This document shows, in pieces, positions 1-12,000 of a stretch of 64,000 bases of DNA. The position numbers and the translations under genes were made by a program. Source of the stretch: Siderastrea radians. Lineage: Eukaryota; Cnidaria; Anthozoa; Scleractinia; Rhizangiidae. The notes under the pieces were generated by a model. It searched no databases and was not told the origin of the DNA. It saw nothing but the letters and a program-made list of their open reading frames with translations. Every line of letters starts with the position of its first letter. Position 1 is the first letter of the stretch. Location: assembly GCA_964017195.1 (NCBI GenBank), contig OZ024887.1:61426811-61490810 (forward strand), in the 5' to 3' direction.

Positions 1-2467
1 TTACATCGTGTCAAAATAACCAAGGTAAATAAATCCTTTAATGCACAAAAGAGAAATAACTAAGTAAATAAATCTCTTATTGCCAAAAGAGAAAGATTGC
101 GATCGGGGTTCAGATTAAAGACAAGGGACCGCACTGCTTGAAACTAGATCTCACGCTTCAGTTGAACTCAGGGTATGTGAGAAAAGCATTGATTTTGGTC
201 TTGTAATGACGGTAATTTGTCCAAAGACAAATTGTCTCATATTTCCTTTTGGCAGAGTTTTAGTTTCCGTGCTAATTCAGTTTTATTGTTAATATTTCGT
301 ATTTGTCATGAAAACCAAGGTCCACCGGCACATAGCACTTTTAATGTCGGTAAATGATCACTTGTTCTCAAACGTTCGTGCCTGTTTGACAGGAGTTACA
401 ATTTTTCGCCTTAATGCCGTTATCGTTGTGTTTGCCTTAAGTCAAACTAGATCATGTTTTTTCTTGGCAGGTCATTTGTTTGTTGATTTTTTATTACTAC
501 AGCGAGCTTTTCGATTCAAAACGAGCGAAGCAAAAGCCAAGGTTACTGGATATAATTTATTGTGCAATATTGATAGCCCATCTTTAATATTCGAGCCTAT
601 CCCAGCATTCTTTATTGTTCGGAAAACGAGCGAATCATCGCGGAAAAGAAGAATAAAGGAAGAAGAAGATGTGATCTTCCTTGTTGTTATACCGTGTTCT
701 GTTCGCTTGGCCTGTAAACGAAAGGCGGCGTTAATCGGTATCCGTTCAATTGGCAGCTGACGCTTTTTCTTTCCAGCTCATCAATTTTGGCTTCGCACTC
801 AGCACTCAATGTACCACACGAACAGGATCTAAGGTGGCAAAGGACTTTCAAAGAGTTGTGAAATCGATAGAAAGGACAAACATAAATTAAAATTACCGTG
901 AAGATGTAATTAAGCGAGTTGCTTTCATCAAATCGTCTTTTCTGGTGGGGAGGTGAGCGATTCTTTAGTAAAAGAGAGAGTGGGTAAAATTGAAAAAGAA
1001 AAGGAATCATTAAAGTCGAGAAAAGAAAAAAGCCTGGGAAAACTGATTAGGGACTAAAGAATTAAGAAAGAAAAAGACCTGAACCCTAGTATAATTAATG
1101 AGACGGAAAAACTGAAGCACTGATGGCAAAATATAGACTAGAAAAAATGTGGCAAGTAGTTAGAGAAAATCACCCAAAATGGTGATAACAAAATTGTGGC
1201 TAAAAAGACACGAGAAATTAAAAAAGGCTCTACTAACGTAACAACGTAAAAGTAAAACGGCCACCGACCACCAATTAATATCTTCCTATATATTTTTTCT
1301 TTGTTTAACATCTGGTTTGCATTCTGTCAAAATGTGTAACTTTTCAGATCTGAATTGCAAATAACAAACACTTATATTTCGGCCAAAAACTTAGAGCAAC
1401 CCATTATTGTCAATAAAAATCAATAATGTATTCACATAACCCACATCTTTGTTTTCTGAGCTATACGAAGTATTTCTTACACATCGTATAACACGAATTG
1501 ATTATAGTCATACTACGTGTATAATACATAGTCTGTATAGGAAGGGGAAATCAACCAGTGCCTGCGTAATTTAGGATCAAAAAGAAATATTTGTACAGAT
1601 TCAACGCAAACACGTTTTTCTTTGCTTGTGTAAATATTCTTGCTTTCGGGTGACGTGGTGGACTACGCATTAATTTACTTCAAGGAGCTTGCCTGATAGA
1701 TATGGTGGCTCACTGTTGGTAGAGAGGATAACTGAGGGCTATCTTCAAGAAAGAAATTCGGTCGTATTTCATCGTGTAGTCGTCTTTACTCTGCGTGAAA
1801 ATTCTTCTCTAAATTGTTAAAACGAGTTTTACTGTGTAATTAAAATGTAAATTATTAATATTATTTTTACTTTGAATTATGGCGACTTAAGGTCGTTTCT
1901 TTTGTAGAATTATCATATTAAATCAAAATTTGTCTTTTAATTGCATCCAGTCTATTGCGTTTTAAGGCTTTCTCTCGTTTAGTGGATTACGATCTGTAAC
2001 AAAGGGCCCTATATTAATTTTCTCTGTCCGTTTAATAATAGCTCTAAAGTGTTAACCTCAATTGATTTAGCAGTATAAGTTTGTTAATCAAACGAAGGCG
2101 TAAATTAGCGATTAAAGTATTAAGCATCCTTTATGACTTCCGACAAGCGATTATTGTTCCAACGGTAAAAACTGCTCTTGAAAAGTTCAAATTGTTATCA
2201 CAACCGAGCCAAATACGCGTCGTTGGTACCGTTACAGTGAGAAGGATTATTTATTACGAGATAAATACATCGCCAACTCTTCATCGACCTGTCACAACAT
2301 AGCTACGTGTCCATACGGCGACATTATTTAAGTAGTGTATTCTGAGGTCGCCGATGCATTGTTCTTTTGATGCTGGTATTGATTCAGTTATGCAGATGAT
2401 GTTGACGCTTCTTTTGTACCGTTTCTTGTATACACAGGCGCATTAAAGTAATCGGTAGAAGCTCAAG
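1..2467. other. Gene-free upstream region
   Basis: No supported gene is seen here. The longest open frames (for example 308-760) have no recognisable domain, and their composition matches the AT-rich surroundings. The stretch directly before 2468 presumably holds the promoter and 5' untranslated region of the receptor gene, but no clear core-promoter motif decides this. Confidence 0.5.
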
Positions 2468-3490
2468 ATGTCTGAAGCAGGAAACATGACGATTGCTCCA
2501 CCGACCGGTATTAATCCTACCCCGCACAGTATTGCCGCGGCTGTTTTCGTCGGGATCTTGATCTTGGTGACGTTATTCGGAAACATATTGGTATGCGTCA
2601 GTTTCTACAGCTTCCCAAACCTGCGGACGATTTGTAACTACTTTATTGTTAGTCTAAGCGCGGCAGATATCTTGGTTGCCCTGGTCGCTATGCCCTTCTG
2701 GTTCATAGTTCAGTTTAACAATACTAAATGGCCGCTCTCAAAGGAGTTGTCGTTATTCTGGGGGTGCATCGACATTTTTTGCGGCACTGCCTCCATAATG
2801 AATCTCACAGCAGTCAGTGTGGACCGAATGCTGGCAATCGTGACACCCTTCAAGTATCCGAAGCTACTAACCTCCAAAAAAGCACTACTTGCCATCCTGT
2901 TCGTCTGGGTGTACTCAGCTGCTATTGCTTGCTCCAGGCTGGCCAACTGGCCTGGTCGTAGCTATCTTCATTTTGTGTCTACTGTGAGTTTCTTTCTACC
3001 CCTGTCACTTGTTATCCTGATGTACGCTATTATCTTTGTCGTTGTGAAGATCCAAGTGAAGAGAATAGGATCCGCTGGAGGAAAAGAACACACCAACGAG
3101 ATGAAAGCCGCTAAAACCATCGCAGTCGTGATCGGTGCTTTTGTGATCTGCTGGCTTCCTTTCTTCGTTATCGTGGTAGGCCATGCTAACGATCCCAAAT
3201 TCTCTTATCCAATGGAGGTGTACAACATGTTCAAGTGGATGGAATATCTGAATTCGTGTCTCAATCCGGTAATTTACACTTGCATGAACCGCACATACAG
3301 AAGGGCGTTCAAACGGCTCTTTAATCGGGTGTATTTGGAACAGACTGTAGGAAGCACCAGACGAAGTTCACTTAGTGTGTATCTGAACAGAAGAGGATCT
3401 GCTATCAGTGGTTATCTAAGCAACCGTAGACCCCGAGGCTCTGAGGCTGTTACCAACGTGGAAATAATAGAGAGTGACTCACAAACATAA
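2468..3490 (+). CDS. Rhodopsin-class GPCR, aminergic-like, intronless
   Basis: This is a 340-residue seven-helix receptor in one exon, predicted to sit in the plasma membrane and signal through G proteins. Visible landmarks are GN at 38-39 (TM1), LSAAD at 63-67 with Asp67 at position 2.50 (TM2), Asp102 in TM3, DRM at 119-121 in place of DRY, CWLPFF at 228-233 (TM6) and NPVIY at 266-270 (TM7). Asp102 lies at the spacing expected for position 3.32, the amine-binding acid of biogenic-amine receptors, with Trp98 at 3.28. The TM3 cysteine expected at 3.25 is Ser95, and the short second extracellular loop has no cysteine, so the usual disulfide seems absent. N7 and N84 are possible glycosylation sites. 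The basic, Ser-rich tail (about 297-325) is a plausible phosphorylation region. The start ATG precedes a short polar N-terminus of normal length. The ligand is unknown; an orphan amine-like receptor is the safest reading. Confidence 0.9.
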   Translation: MSEAGNMTIAPPTGINPTPHSIAAAVFVGILILVTLFGNILVCVSFYSFPNLRTICNYFIVSLSAADILVALVAMPFWFIVQFNNTKWPLSKELSLFWGCIDIFCGTASIMNLTAVSVDRMLAIVTPFKYPKLLTSKKALLAILFVWVYSAAIACSRLANWPGRSYLHFVSTVSFFLPLSLVILMYAIIFVVVKIQVKRIGSAGGKEHTNEMKAAKTIAVVIGAFVICWLPFFVIVVGHANDPKFSYPMEVYNMFKWMEYLNSCLNPVIYTCMNRTYRRAFKRLFNRVYLEQTVGSTRRSSLSVYLNRRGSAISGYLSNRRPRGSEAVTNVEIIESDSQT

Positions 3491-4973
3491 AGTAGTTTCC
3501 TATAGGATTATCGAAAATAGGAAGTAGGCAGATCACAATATCACCATGGGCAATTATCTTAATCCAGCAAGTAGGATTCTGTAATTCAGTAACAATTTTA
3601 AGGATTTTGGATATTGCTTCTCTTGTAAAGAGTCTAGCTCAATAACCACGACTGCTCATACAGAAAAAAAAAAACATTCAAATCAGGCGTAAAATCTATG
3701 GGAAACACTTAGTTAATAGCTATGGAATTGTCTGGAGCATTTTGATTAAGGATTATCATTGGGCAGGACCTAATTATAAAGTCACTTTATCCGTCGTCGA
3801 GATAACAAAAGCATTCTTCTAGCAAATCGCTAACGGGGTGAAACGAGTTTTTGATGATATACACGATGTGATAATTTGTTAATTAAATAATTGCCATACA
3901 AGGAGTAAGATTTATTACCTTGGCTGCCACAAGAATTGGGTTAACAAGAACATCAATGGATAGTGAAATTGATCATGAGTGGAATTTAATTTGACAGCAG
4001 CAAGTGGTAGGATTAATTTTGACATATTAGGAGCTGAACGATCAAAGCATGATAGCTTAAAATCCTTATGTCAACGTGCGTTGTCGGTTGGCGTTGCAAA
4101 TCGAAAAGCCAAATGAAAATAATCAAACTGGATCCTCTCTTTTCTCAGGCTTCAAGTTAAAAAACAATTCTTAGCACTGAAAATCCAAAACAACAACCAG
4201 TACTAACAAGAAAAGAACCGCCCAACAGCTTTCAATTGAATGATTACCCTTTAGGACTTCATCCACAGACTGAAAAGTTAGAACCACCATGAACAGCGTA
4301 GTAGTCATCACGACAAGAACGTATGATCAGCAGCTTTTAAGTGAATGGTCGCACATAAGGATTTCATTCACAGACTCGAAAGCTAGAACCTGTTACGCGT
4401 CATAGATCAAAAGGAACGACTCACCAGGAGTGCAAAGGTTAACCATGCTCGGTTTTTTGTTTTTGTTTAAGCATTATCTCGATTTATTAAAAGTCTGCTT
4501 GATGACAAGGCTTAAATAAACGTGATTGTAATTTCTATATGTTTTAAATCCTTTCAGCGGTAGCTTTCACTCTGTTAAGTGTGAATTTTCTATGATGTCT
4601 CATAACGGTACTTTTTACGGACCACCGGAGCGATAATACCTCAATTTTAATTTAAGAAAATTAGAGGGAAAGTGGTAATAACTAATGTCAAACAATTATA
4701 GTAAATTAACAGTTGTCATTATCAAAAAGGGATTATTACTTTATATTGCTTTAAGGAAATATGAGGTAGAGAGAATATTCCTAATAGAGTAATTATTTTC
4801 TGGATCAAGTTGTCTAGAAATATTGAAATACTATTACTCAACAAATTTGCGTTTTCATGAACTTAGTTATACTTGTAATTACAGACATTACAGTCTTCTT
4901 TAATTGGTTTCTTGCACGTATTTTGTCTTTTTTTTCTTGGTAATGACTTTGGCTAGTTTCTTTAGGGCCGATC
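3491..4973. other. Intergenic, no gene seen
   Basis: AT-rich DNA following the receptor gene. No open frame with recognisable content, no RNA gene and no clear repeat boundary is seen. It should include the 3' untranslated region of the receptor. Confidence 0.4.
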
Positions 4974-5235
4974 CAGACGGTACAACTTTAATGTTATATG
5001 CGACTTGCTGACGAATAGCATGTGAAAATCAAAGCTACAACTTGCGCACGATTGCCATGCAAGACAAAAAATATGTCATAGGATTTTGAAACATGTTTTA
5101 ATACCTTCCAACAATCGTAGCCAGAGGCAATGATAAACGGTAAGCATGTTGGTACGATTTTTTTCAACAACGCGAGCAGTGAGCGCTTCAAAAGTCGCAT
5201 GCGACAGCCGTACACGGCTTAAGTCGTACCGTCTG
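4974..5235. mobile_element. MITE with AGACGGTAC ends (copy 1)
   Basis: A 262-bp non-coding element whose left end reads CAGACGGTACAACTT and whose right end is the near inverse AAGTCGTACCGTCTG. The same ends recur at 61353-61610 around a different body of similar length, so this is a dispersed short inverted-repeat family. No target-site duplication was settled by eye. It has no coding capacity and would depend on a transposase supplied elsewhere. Confidence 0.65.
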
Positions 5236-5730
5236 AATATGCTCTTACAATCAGCAACCAGAGAGGATAAAGGGGTATCCCCTCTTGTCAGCAACGATTA
5301 CAAACAAACAGTTACGATTCGTTGGCGATCACATGGAATTCAGTCTTCAATCGAGCGATCGTGGTTGCTGATCGCTAATCCGTGATTCTATGTGTTCGCT
5401 GACGAGCTTCTTTCAATGAACAATTTTTCTACGAAATCGATTCGTGCATGAGCTCAACCCAGTGCCCTTCCCCTCCTGCGGGAAGGTACAGATACAGGGT
5501 GCAACATTTTAGCTTGTAAATAGTAAGCCATCCATGTAATTAGGTTATGTGATGGTGAATTAAACTGAAACTAACAATTAAAAAATGGAAACTTACTCAG
5601 GATGTTTCGGATGGCATCCACCATCCTTGAACAGCAGTGTGATTTGTCCTTGGTATTCGGTAGACTGGTCCCTAGATAGGACTCGGTCTCAGACTCCCGA
5701 ACGTTCCACCTGGAGGCCACCTCTCCGCTT

Positions 5731-6301
5731 TTAAGAGCCGTTGTCAGTAACTTTCGAGAATCCGGCGACAGAGCCGAAAATTCGAATTTCTTTTTATTTG
5801 CCCAAAAGAACCCTTTTGGTGAACTATTTTCAAAAATAATATTTAAAAGTTCCAGCCAGTTTTTATTTTGGCAAAAAACGGAAAGTTCGAAATTGGCCTA
5901 AACGGGCCTTCGGACCCGATGTAAATTATGCAAATTCGTACATTTTCAAAACGCTCGTACAAGACAACGAAAACTTGCCTGGAATTAATCTTTTCACAGT
6001 TTGTTAGACATCTTTTGAAGTTGCTTTTAAACTAAACTTTTCATCGATCTAAACGTTCTTTGCTTCATATCCACGCACGTAAAGAGTACAGTATTCTCTA
6101 TTTCGTTGATACACTGAATTTTACCAATTTTTAGAAGACCATACCATCGGGGGTATACGAATATCTAGGCAATAAAAGGGCTCGTTTGAATCGGAAATGC
6201 TTGTTGTTTATCAAATAAAAATATTTAGTTTGGCCCGGGGAAAACGAGCGCGCTAGATGAAAATATGTGGAGTTCATTTTGACAGATTTCGCCATTTCTT
6301 T
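5731..6301 (+). repeat. Left terminal inverted repeat
   Basis: The 571-bp left arm matches the inverse of 15236-15806 along its whole length, with a low density of mismatches that rises toward the inner end (around 6240-6300). Homology stops sharply after GCCATTTCTTT. Open frames inside it are incidental. Confidence 0.88.
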
Positions 6302-8212
6302 CTTGCACGGCCTGTCACACACATTTTGTGTCGACTTAACTTTACCTTTTTTTCTCTGCCACCGCTTTTATTCATTGTAATTGTTTAAAAACGCTTTATT
6401 AAAGCATCCCACTACCATTGTCAAGCTACCAAACGACTCTTTTGCAGGTGAAGTTTTTTAGTTTATTTTACGTGAGTTCTAAATAAACAAGTCGCCTCAA
6501 AATACATAATCAATACTTTTATTATGGGCCGGGGAAATAAGCGGCTTCCGATGTAGTGTATTTTCCAGTCGCCTATATCATAGATATTAAAACTATTCTA
6601 CTTTTAATACTTAAGAAATAAAGTACAAATGTTGCTTAATATTCGTCCGATGTAAAAATGAAAGCCCGCATAATTTTATTATTCAGCAATTGTAACACTA
6701 GAAAGGAATTGCGTTGTACTTTATCAAAGGCGCGCGTGCCGATGTTTTTATTTTGCCTTTGTATATCTTTCCCACTGTCACTGGACTATGACACTAGAGT
6801 TTTTATGTGTTGAATCCCATCTGTTATAATACATTTGCTAATCAAGTACAGCTCTGTTATAACTTTGTAAAGATTGTTAAAGAAACAATGCAATAGCCCG
6901 GACTCATTCAATTTATCGACACTGAAATAAAAATAACTTGATAGTCAGACTGGAAACCTAGATTTAGATAAATGTTCTTACTTGTTTGTAGTCCACATGT
7001 TTCAAGCAGATTGCATCTGAAGACGTAGGGGGTAGGGTCTCTTGAAAAGCAAACCTGAACTCACAATTTCCTGTGATTCAACGAAACTTCAAAGTTTCAA
7101 CGAAGCGAGTTGCGTGACCAATGAAATGTCACATTTCACCCGCAGAAAAAAAATGAGGAAAAGTCAATATACTGATTTGCGCTAGCCTCTGTAAAGCCAC
7201 TCCATTGCCACAAGAAAAATGAAGTGACAGGTTTTTTGTCTTAAAAAAAGGAAAATGATAAGAAAAAATAGAGAAGGGCCTAAAATACAATTTCATTTTG
7301 GTGTATGAGAACTCATTACAATGTCAACATCCCGTTTATTAACTCACTGCCCACCCGACAATTCCGTACCACCTCCTATAAACAAGTATGCCACAGCTCC
7401 TCGACGGCTCTTCTTTACAAAAAGTTGCACTAAAATGACTTTTTTTACCTCTCAAATAAGCGTATATACTGATATCTGTGGCAAGAAGACACTTTTGTGG
7501 CGGGCAACTGTCACGCGCGCGCGCGTTTGCTATCCTGCGCGCAGAGTCTCCTATTTCCACGTGTGGAGCAAAGGAAATAGACGACGTCTGCACGCAGGCT
7601 AGCGTTTGCTCGCTCCACTACATATGGAAGCACCCGAAAGAATAAATCACAGAAAGAGGCCATCTGGGAGGAGAAAGCTTTCTAGCAGACCGTATAAGAA
7701 TAATTCACGCTGTTCACGCTACAAAGCGGGTAGGGGTCTACTTACCAAGTATTGAATAACGGTAGCGAGTTAGTAAGAGCGGTTTTAGCTGAGTGCTGTA
7801 AAACCAAAACCAAACTAATAACTGGCCGATCACAACAGACACAAAGAATCGAATGTAAATTACATACATCTAGCCAGAGCCAAGCGCGTGAAGCGCACGC
7901 GAGCAATCATGTTTGGTTTTGGTGTTAATACTCCTCGTTGGTTGCCAAAGTGGCACGAGGTTTTTTTTTTAGTCAAACACAACCAAACGCAACCCATAGC
8001 AATGCAAAACCAAAGCAAAGAAGATGTTTACTCTTCCGACACTCAAGTTAAGACACCCTTAACAGGCAGATTTAGCAAGGACAAGTCGTTGACAAGGAAG
8101 CTGAGACGACAAGGACCCGACGAAGTTTTAAGAGAATTACGTTGCTTTGGCGTTTTCGACCTTATGCACGCGTCAGTTGTCGAATCAACACGTCAGTCAT
8201 TGCTAAATCTGC
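6302..8212. other. Transposon interior, non-coding 3' side
   Basis: Lies between the left terminal repeat and the last exon of the transposon gene. Frames at 7321-7602 and 7888-8265 have no recognisable content. A GC-rich stretch of alternating CG near 7514-7526 is the only compositional oddity. Confidence 0.5.
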
Positions 8213-9099
8213 CTAATAATCGGATCCAGAACGTCCACAGGAGCAGCCGTCAACAAGGCCAGTGAGAGCCTGTATATATGAAGACTTCTTTCTTCGGTCC
8301 CCAACAGATACCTCAAGGTTCAACTTCTCGCAAAGCATTTGCAACAGACCCATCTTCAAGTTCTTTAGAGTGTCGTTGCAGACCATTGCACATATATCGT
8401 ACTGGTCATATACAATAGGGTGCTCTAGGTTCATTGACGTAAGAATCACTTCCCTTGCCTGTTGAAAGTTTACTTCCTCCTCTGCAGCGAAGATGTCCTC
8501 GTCAGTTGCGACCAGTTGTTGGCGAACTTTAGCTGCAAGTCTACCAAAAAAAGACGTGATCTGATGCACTGTTAGGAACTCTGTGGCCTTGAAAAGACGT
8601 TTCCCATCCGGGCCCAAGGCTCGTCTCATTTCCTTTGCTACGACGTTGGGGTCGAGTTTTCGTCCTGTTGCCTGGCCAAGATTAAACTTTGCCTCTAGGT
8701 AGCTCTTCTGTGTTTCATTAAACCGATAGGCTTTTTTAACGTCTTTCAAGGCCCAGCCCTCTTGTGTAACATTCACAGCAGTGGTAAATGGTGATGCTAA
8801 ATACAAAGTTGGCATGGTTGCCATACCTTCACGGAGGAGAGAAGCATATTCCGTCTTAGCCAGGTCTAACAAGGAAAGCCTTTCCAGTGATGTTGAACAT
8901 TTCTCGAACGAGAGATGTCGGTCAAGGCTTGATAGTCGTTGAAAGAGCCTGGTGCATCCATCTTGTGGGCATGGATAGGCCCCACCTTCAGTGTCCCCTT
9001 CTGTTTTCCTCTCCTCAGCTTTTCTTCTACGGGTGTGCTCAGCAACATATTTGAAGTCGCCAGCAGAAAAAGAGCCTGACAACCATTTGTAACCACGAT
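8213..9099 (-). CDS. Putative transposase exon 6, C2HC finger
   Basis: The acceptor after a pyrimidine tract (CTTTAG) leads into RGYKWLSGSFSAGDF. A basic stretch (HTRRRKAEERK) is followed by a finger-like motif, Cys-x4-Cys-x12-His-x5-Cys, in CPQDGC...RHLSFEKC. A long helical C-terminus follows and ends CSCGRSGSDY at a TAA. A DNA-binding role for the finger is inference from its form. The exon needs phase 1 from the previous exon, which the visible donors of exon 5 do not cleanly provide. Confidence 0.6.
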
Positions 9100-12000
9100 C
9101 TAAAGCAAAGAAAGAAAAAACGATAATTGAGCAATTAGAAACGGTAATTCTAGGCCTGGAGTGAGGTACACAGAGTGGAAAACGCAATACACTGCCTAAA
9201 TCCCTATTCAGTGAAGGTTAAGCCTTTTTCTGATGTTAGCTAAAACCAATTGTATTAAAACATGAAAAATTATGGTGCAGGCGCGCATACATTATCTGAT
9301 ACAAACACGACAGTGAATTTGAAGGATTTCAACAAGGTACTTGCAAGCTTTCTCATAAATAGTTCGCTATCTAGAGAAGTGTCCGAACAGTGTTTTTAGG
9401 CGGTGATAGGTTCAAGTAAAATACTCAGCTAAGTACTCGCGGATCGGTTGTACGCAAAATGGCCATAATACGTTCTTTAAGAAATCCTCCTCTCTTACCT
9501 GGGTTAACTGTTAAGTCGAGAAGCTTTCCACTTCCAACAGCATAGCCCTTCCAAGCAGTAAGCTTTCCACCGGTGAAGCGGAAGTTATTTAACTTGCTTA
9601 TGCCTGCTATTTTAGGCAGCTCACCACTTAAGGATTCTTCAATGGACTCTGCAACAGCCACTCGGACGCCTTCGATGCCACCATGTGATAGTAGCGCATC
9701 TTTCATTTGCTCTGCATTTGTAACATCGTTGCCCTCATTGATAAACATCCGGATATGACTTTTTGCCGTTGCTGCCATCCTATCCGCTGCACCTTTGCCT
9801 CCCTGAGGGTCGCTGAAGTCCAGGCGTTCTACTTTAACTCCCGTTGAAGTTTCAATGATGGGACATGCTAAAACTGTGCTTGCTGAATGGTAGCACCCAG
9901 CATTGTCTTGACGCAGGAAGACTCTCTCTATCTCTGGATGCTCGGTCTTTAGCGTCTGAATTACGTGCTCCAAGATGACAACTACAGCTGCGCTTCCCTG
10001 ACTACAAGACTGGATGGTATTGATGAAACCCTGCGACTGAAGCCGTCCGTTAATTTTACGGTACGCAACAGATATGTGCCATGAAATTCCCCTTTTTCCG
10101 AACCAGTCAGCCTGGGATTCTCGGTACCTTTGTGGGATGAATTTCATGGCCCAATCATTCACCAACAGCACGGTACGCTCATCAAGGAGGTCCAGGGCGT
10201 CAAGGCGTGCCTGATCTTGCCTAACCGTTCTTAATTGGTGGCACCTCCATGCCTGGATAGCCAGGGAAGCACTTTGGTAGAGGTAGAAAGCCTCGTCTCG
10301 ATCGTCTTCGCTGCGGAATGGAATCTCTCGTAACAGCTTCTCGATATCGCTCAGTGCAGATGATAAACCTGTGCATTGGTCACATTTTTGGTCATGAATG
10401 TGAGCACATAACTGCCTATGGTCTGCGTCTGACGGATCACTCAGTGAATAAGTGCTGCAATGCTCTGCAACAGGAGAGCTATCAGTGATGTGAACCTGGT
10501 TGACAAATGTTAACAAAACGGTTTTAGCAAATATTGTACGCGACGTTGTCTTGTGCTGTACGAGCTTTGACCTTTGAAAGCCTATGCTCAGAACTATACT
10601 TTTTAAATCTTCCCAGCCTAGATAAACAAATCACGTAAAGCACGCAATGCACACAATGGAGGGTAATTGTAGTTTTAATAAAAGGTGAGAGACTAAATTT
10701 CGAGGCCGAGTCTTTTGAGCACACAAATGCAGTACACGCATGAGCCTCCAGTTCAGGAAGACCTTTAAGTTAACATCTTAACTGTTCTAAAAATCCTGGC
10801 GGCTTCAACTTAAGTCGAACTCGGACTAGGCAAAAGTTGAAAAAAAACGTGTAGTCTGAAATCTGTGCGTGGACGGACAAAAGTTAACAGTGCTCGTCTT
10901 ATTTAGAAGCGCCTCTCAGTTTGCGTAGATTTTTTTTACCTTTAATACTACAAAAGCGCGTTAAGTAAAAGCGCAATATAAAAAAGAATGCAAGAAAGCA
11001 TTTACGTTTTCGGCAGTTTTTACTCAGAGATTTGCATGTATTAGTATAAAAAACGGCAAAGTAAACACGATTTAGGGGGAGTGGATTGAGTGCCTAGCCA
11101 CCACCCAAAATCCTTCAAAAAATAAATTAATTAACAAACTAACTTGGAAAATAAATAAGGCACAATAAATAAGTATAAAAATTGCTGTTCTTTTTCAGCG
11201 TAGCCCACCCCCTTCAAAAAATTCTGGATCCAACCCTGGGTTTACCTTGCAAGAAAAAAAATGTTACCTTAAAGTCGCTCTTAAGATATAGCTTTCCGGC
11301 CTTTAGCGCCTCCTGTAGGCCCTTTACTCTCTCCTTGCTTGTTCCCTTTTCCAAAGCTTCTTTTAGAACAGTAGACAAGTCGTCGAAAGCGCGTGCTCCC
11401 TCTGCAGCAAAGTAGTCGAGGCCTTGAAGGGACTTGCGTACGGAGGCGCTGCACTCTGAAAGAATCCTCGTCATTGTGCTCTCACTGAATGGTGTGAAAC
11501 TAGTGTCCGAACAGTACTGCTTGTATTGCCTAACGATTCGCTGTGGAATCAAGGTCCGTATTACGTTAGGAACCGCAATGCTCTGACCATTTGACAGCAT
11601 AAGATTCTTTTCACCAAACGGAAGGTCCTGCACCAAATGAGGACTTGTAATGAAACTCAAAAAGTGGTCTAACTGCCGCCTATCAACTCGTAACCTCGGG
11701 GCGTCTTTACTTGGTACAGGAACTGCTCTACCATGTTGGAGACGATGCAAGTTGGCCATGGTGTAACGATATGGCGTTAGCCCGGGAATGTGGACTGATA
11801 TTGCTTTGTAGCTTGCGATACCTGCCATAATAGACAAAACCTGCCTTCGCGTGTCCCATGCTTTCGCGTTCTTGTATGCTTCTGCCAAAGCCTCAAGATA
11901 ACTTCTATCAGATGGATGGCAAACTGCCTCGTCACCCAACATTTTACTAATTGTTGTGGAAGCCTGTAGTTCAGTCCACAGAGAACCAGGGTCATCGGGA

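Noticed and set aside
308..760. 150-codon plus-strand frame
   Set aside because: No domain, low-complexity KRRIKEEED-type composition, and no supporting splice or start context.
8866..9096. Alternative frame across the start of transposon exon 6
   Set aside because: It would match the exon 5 donor phase but loses the basic region and the C2HC finger, which lie in the other frame.
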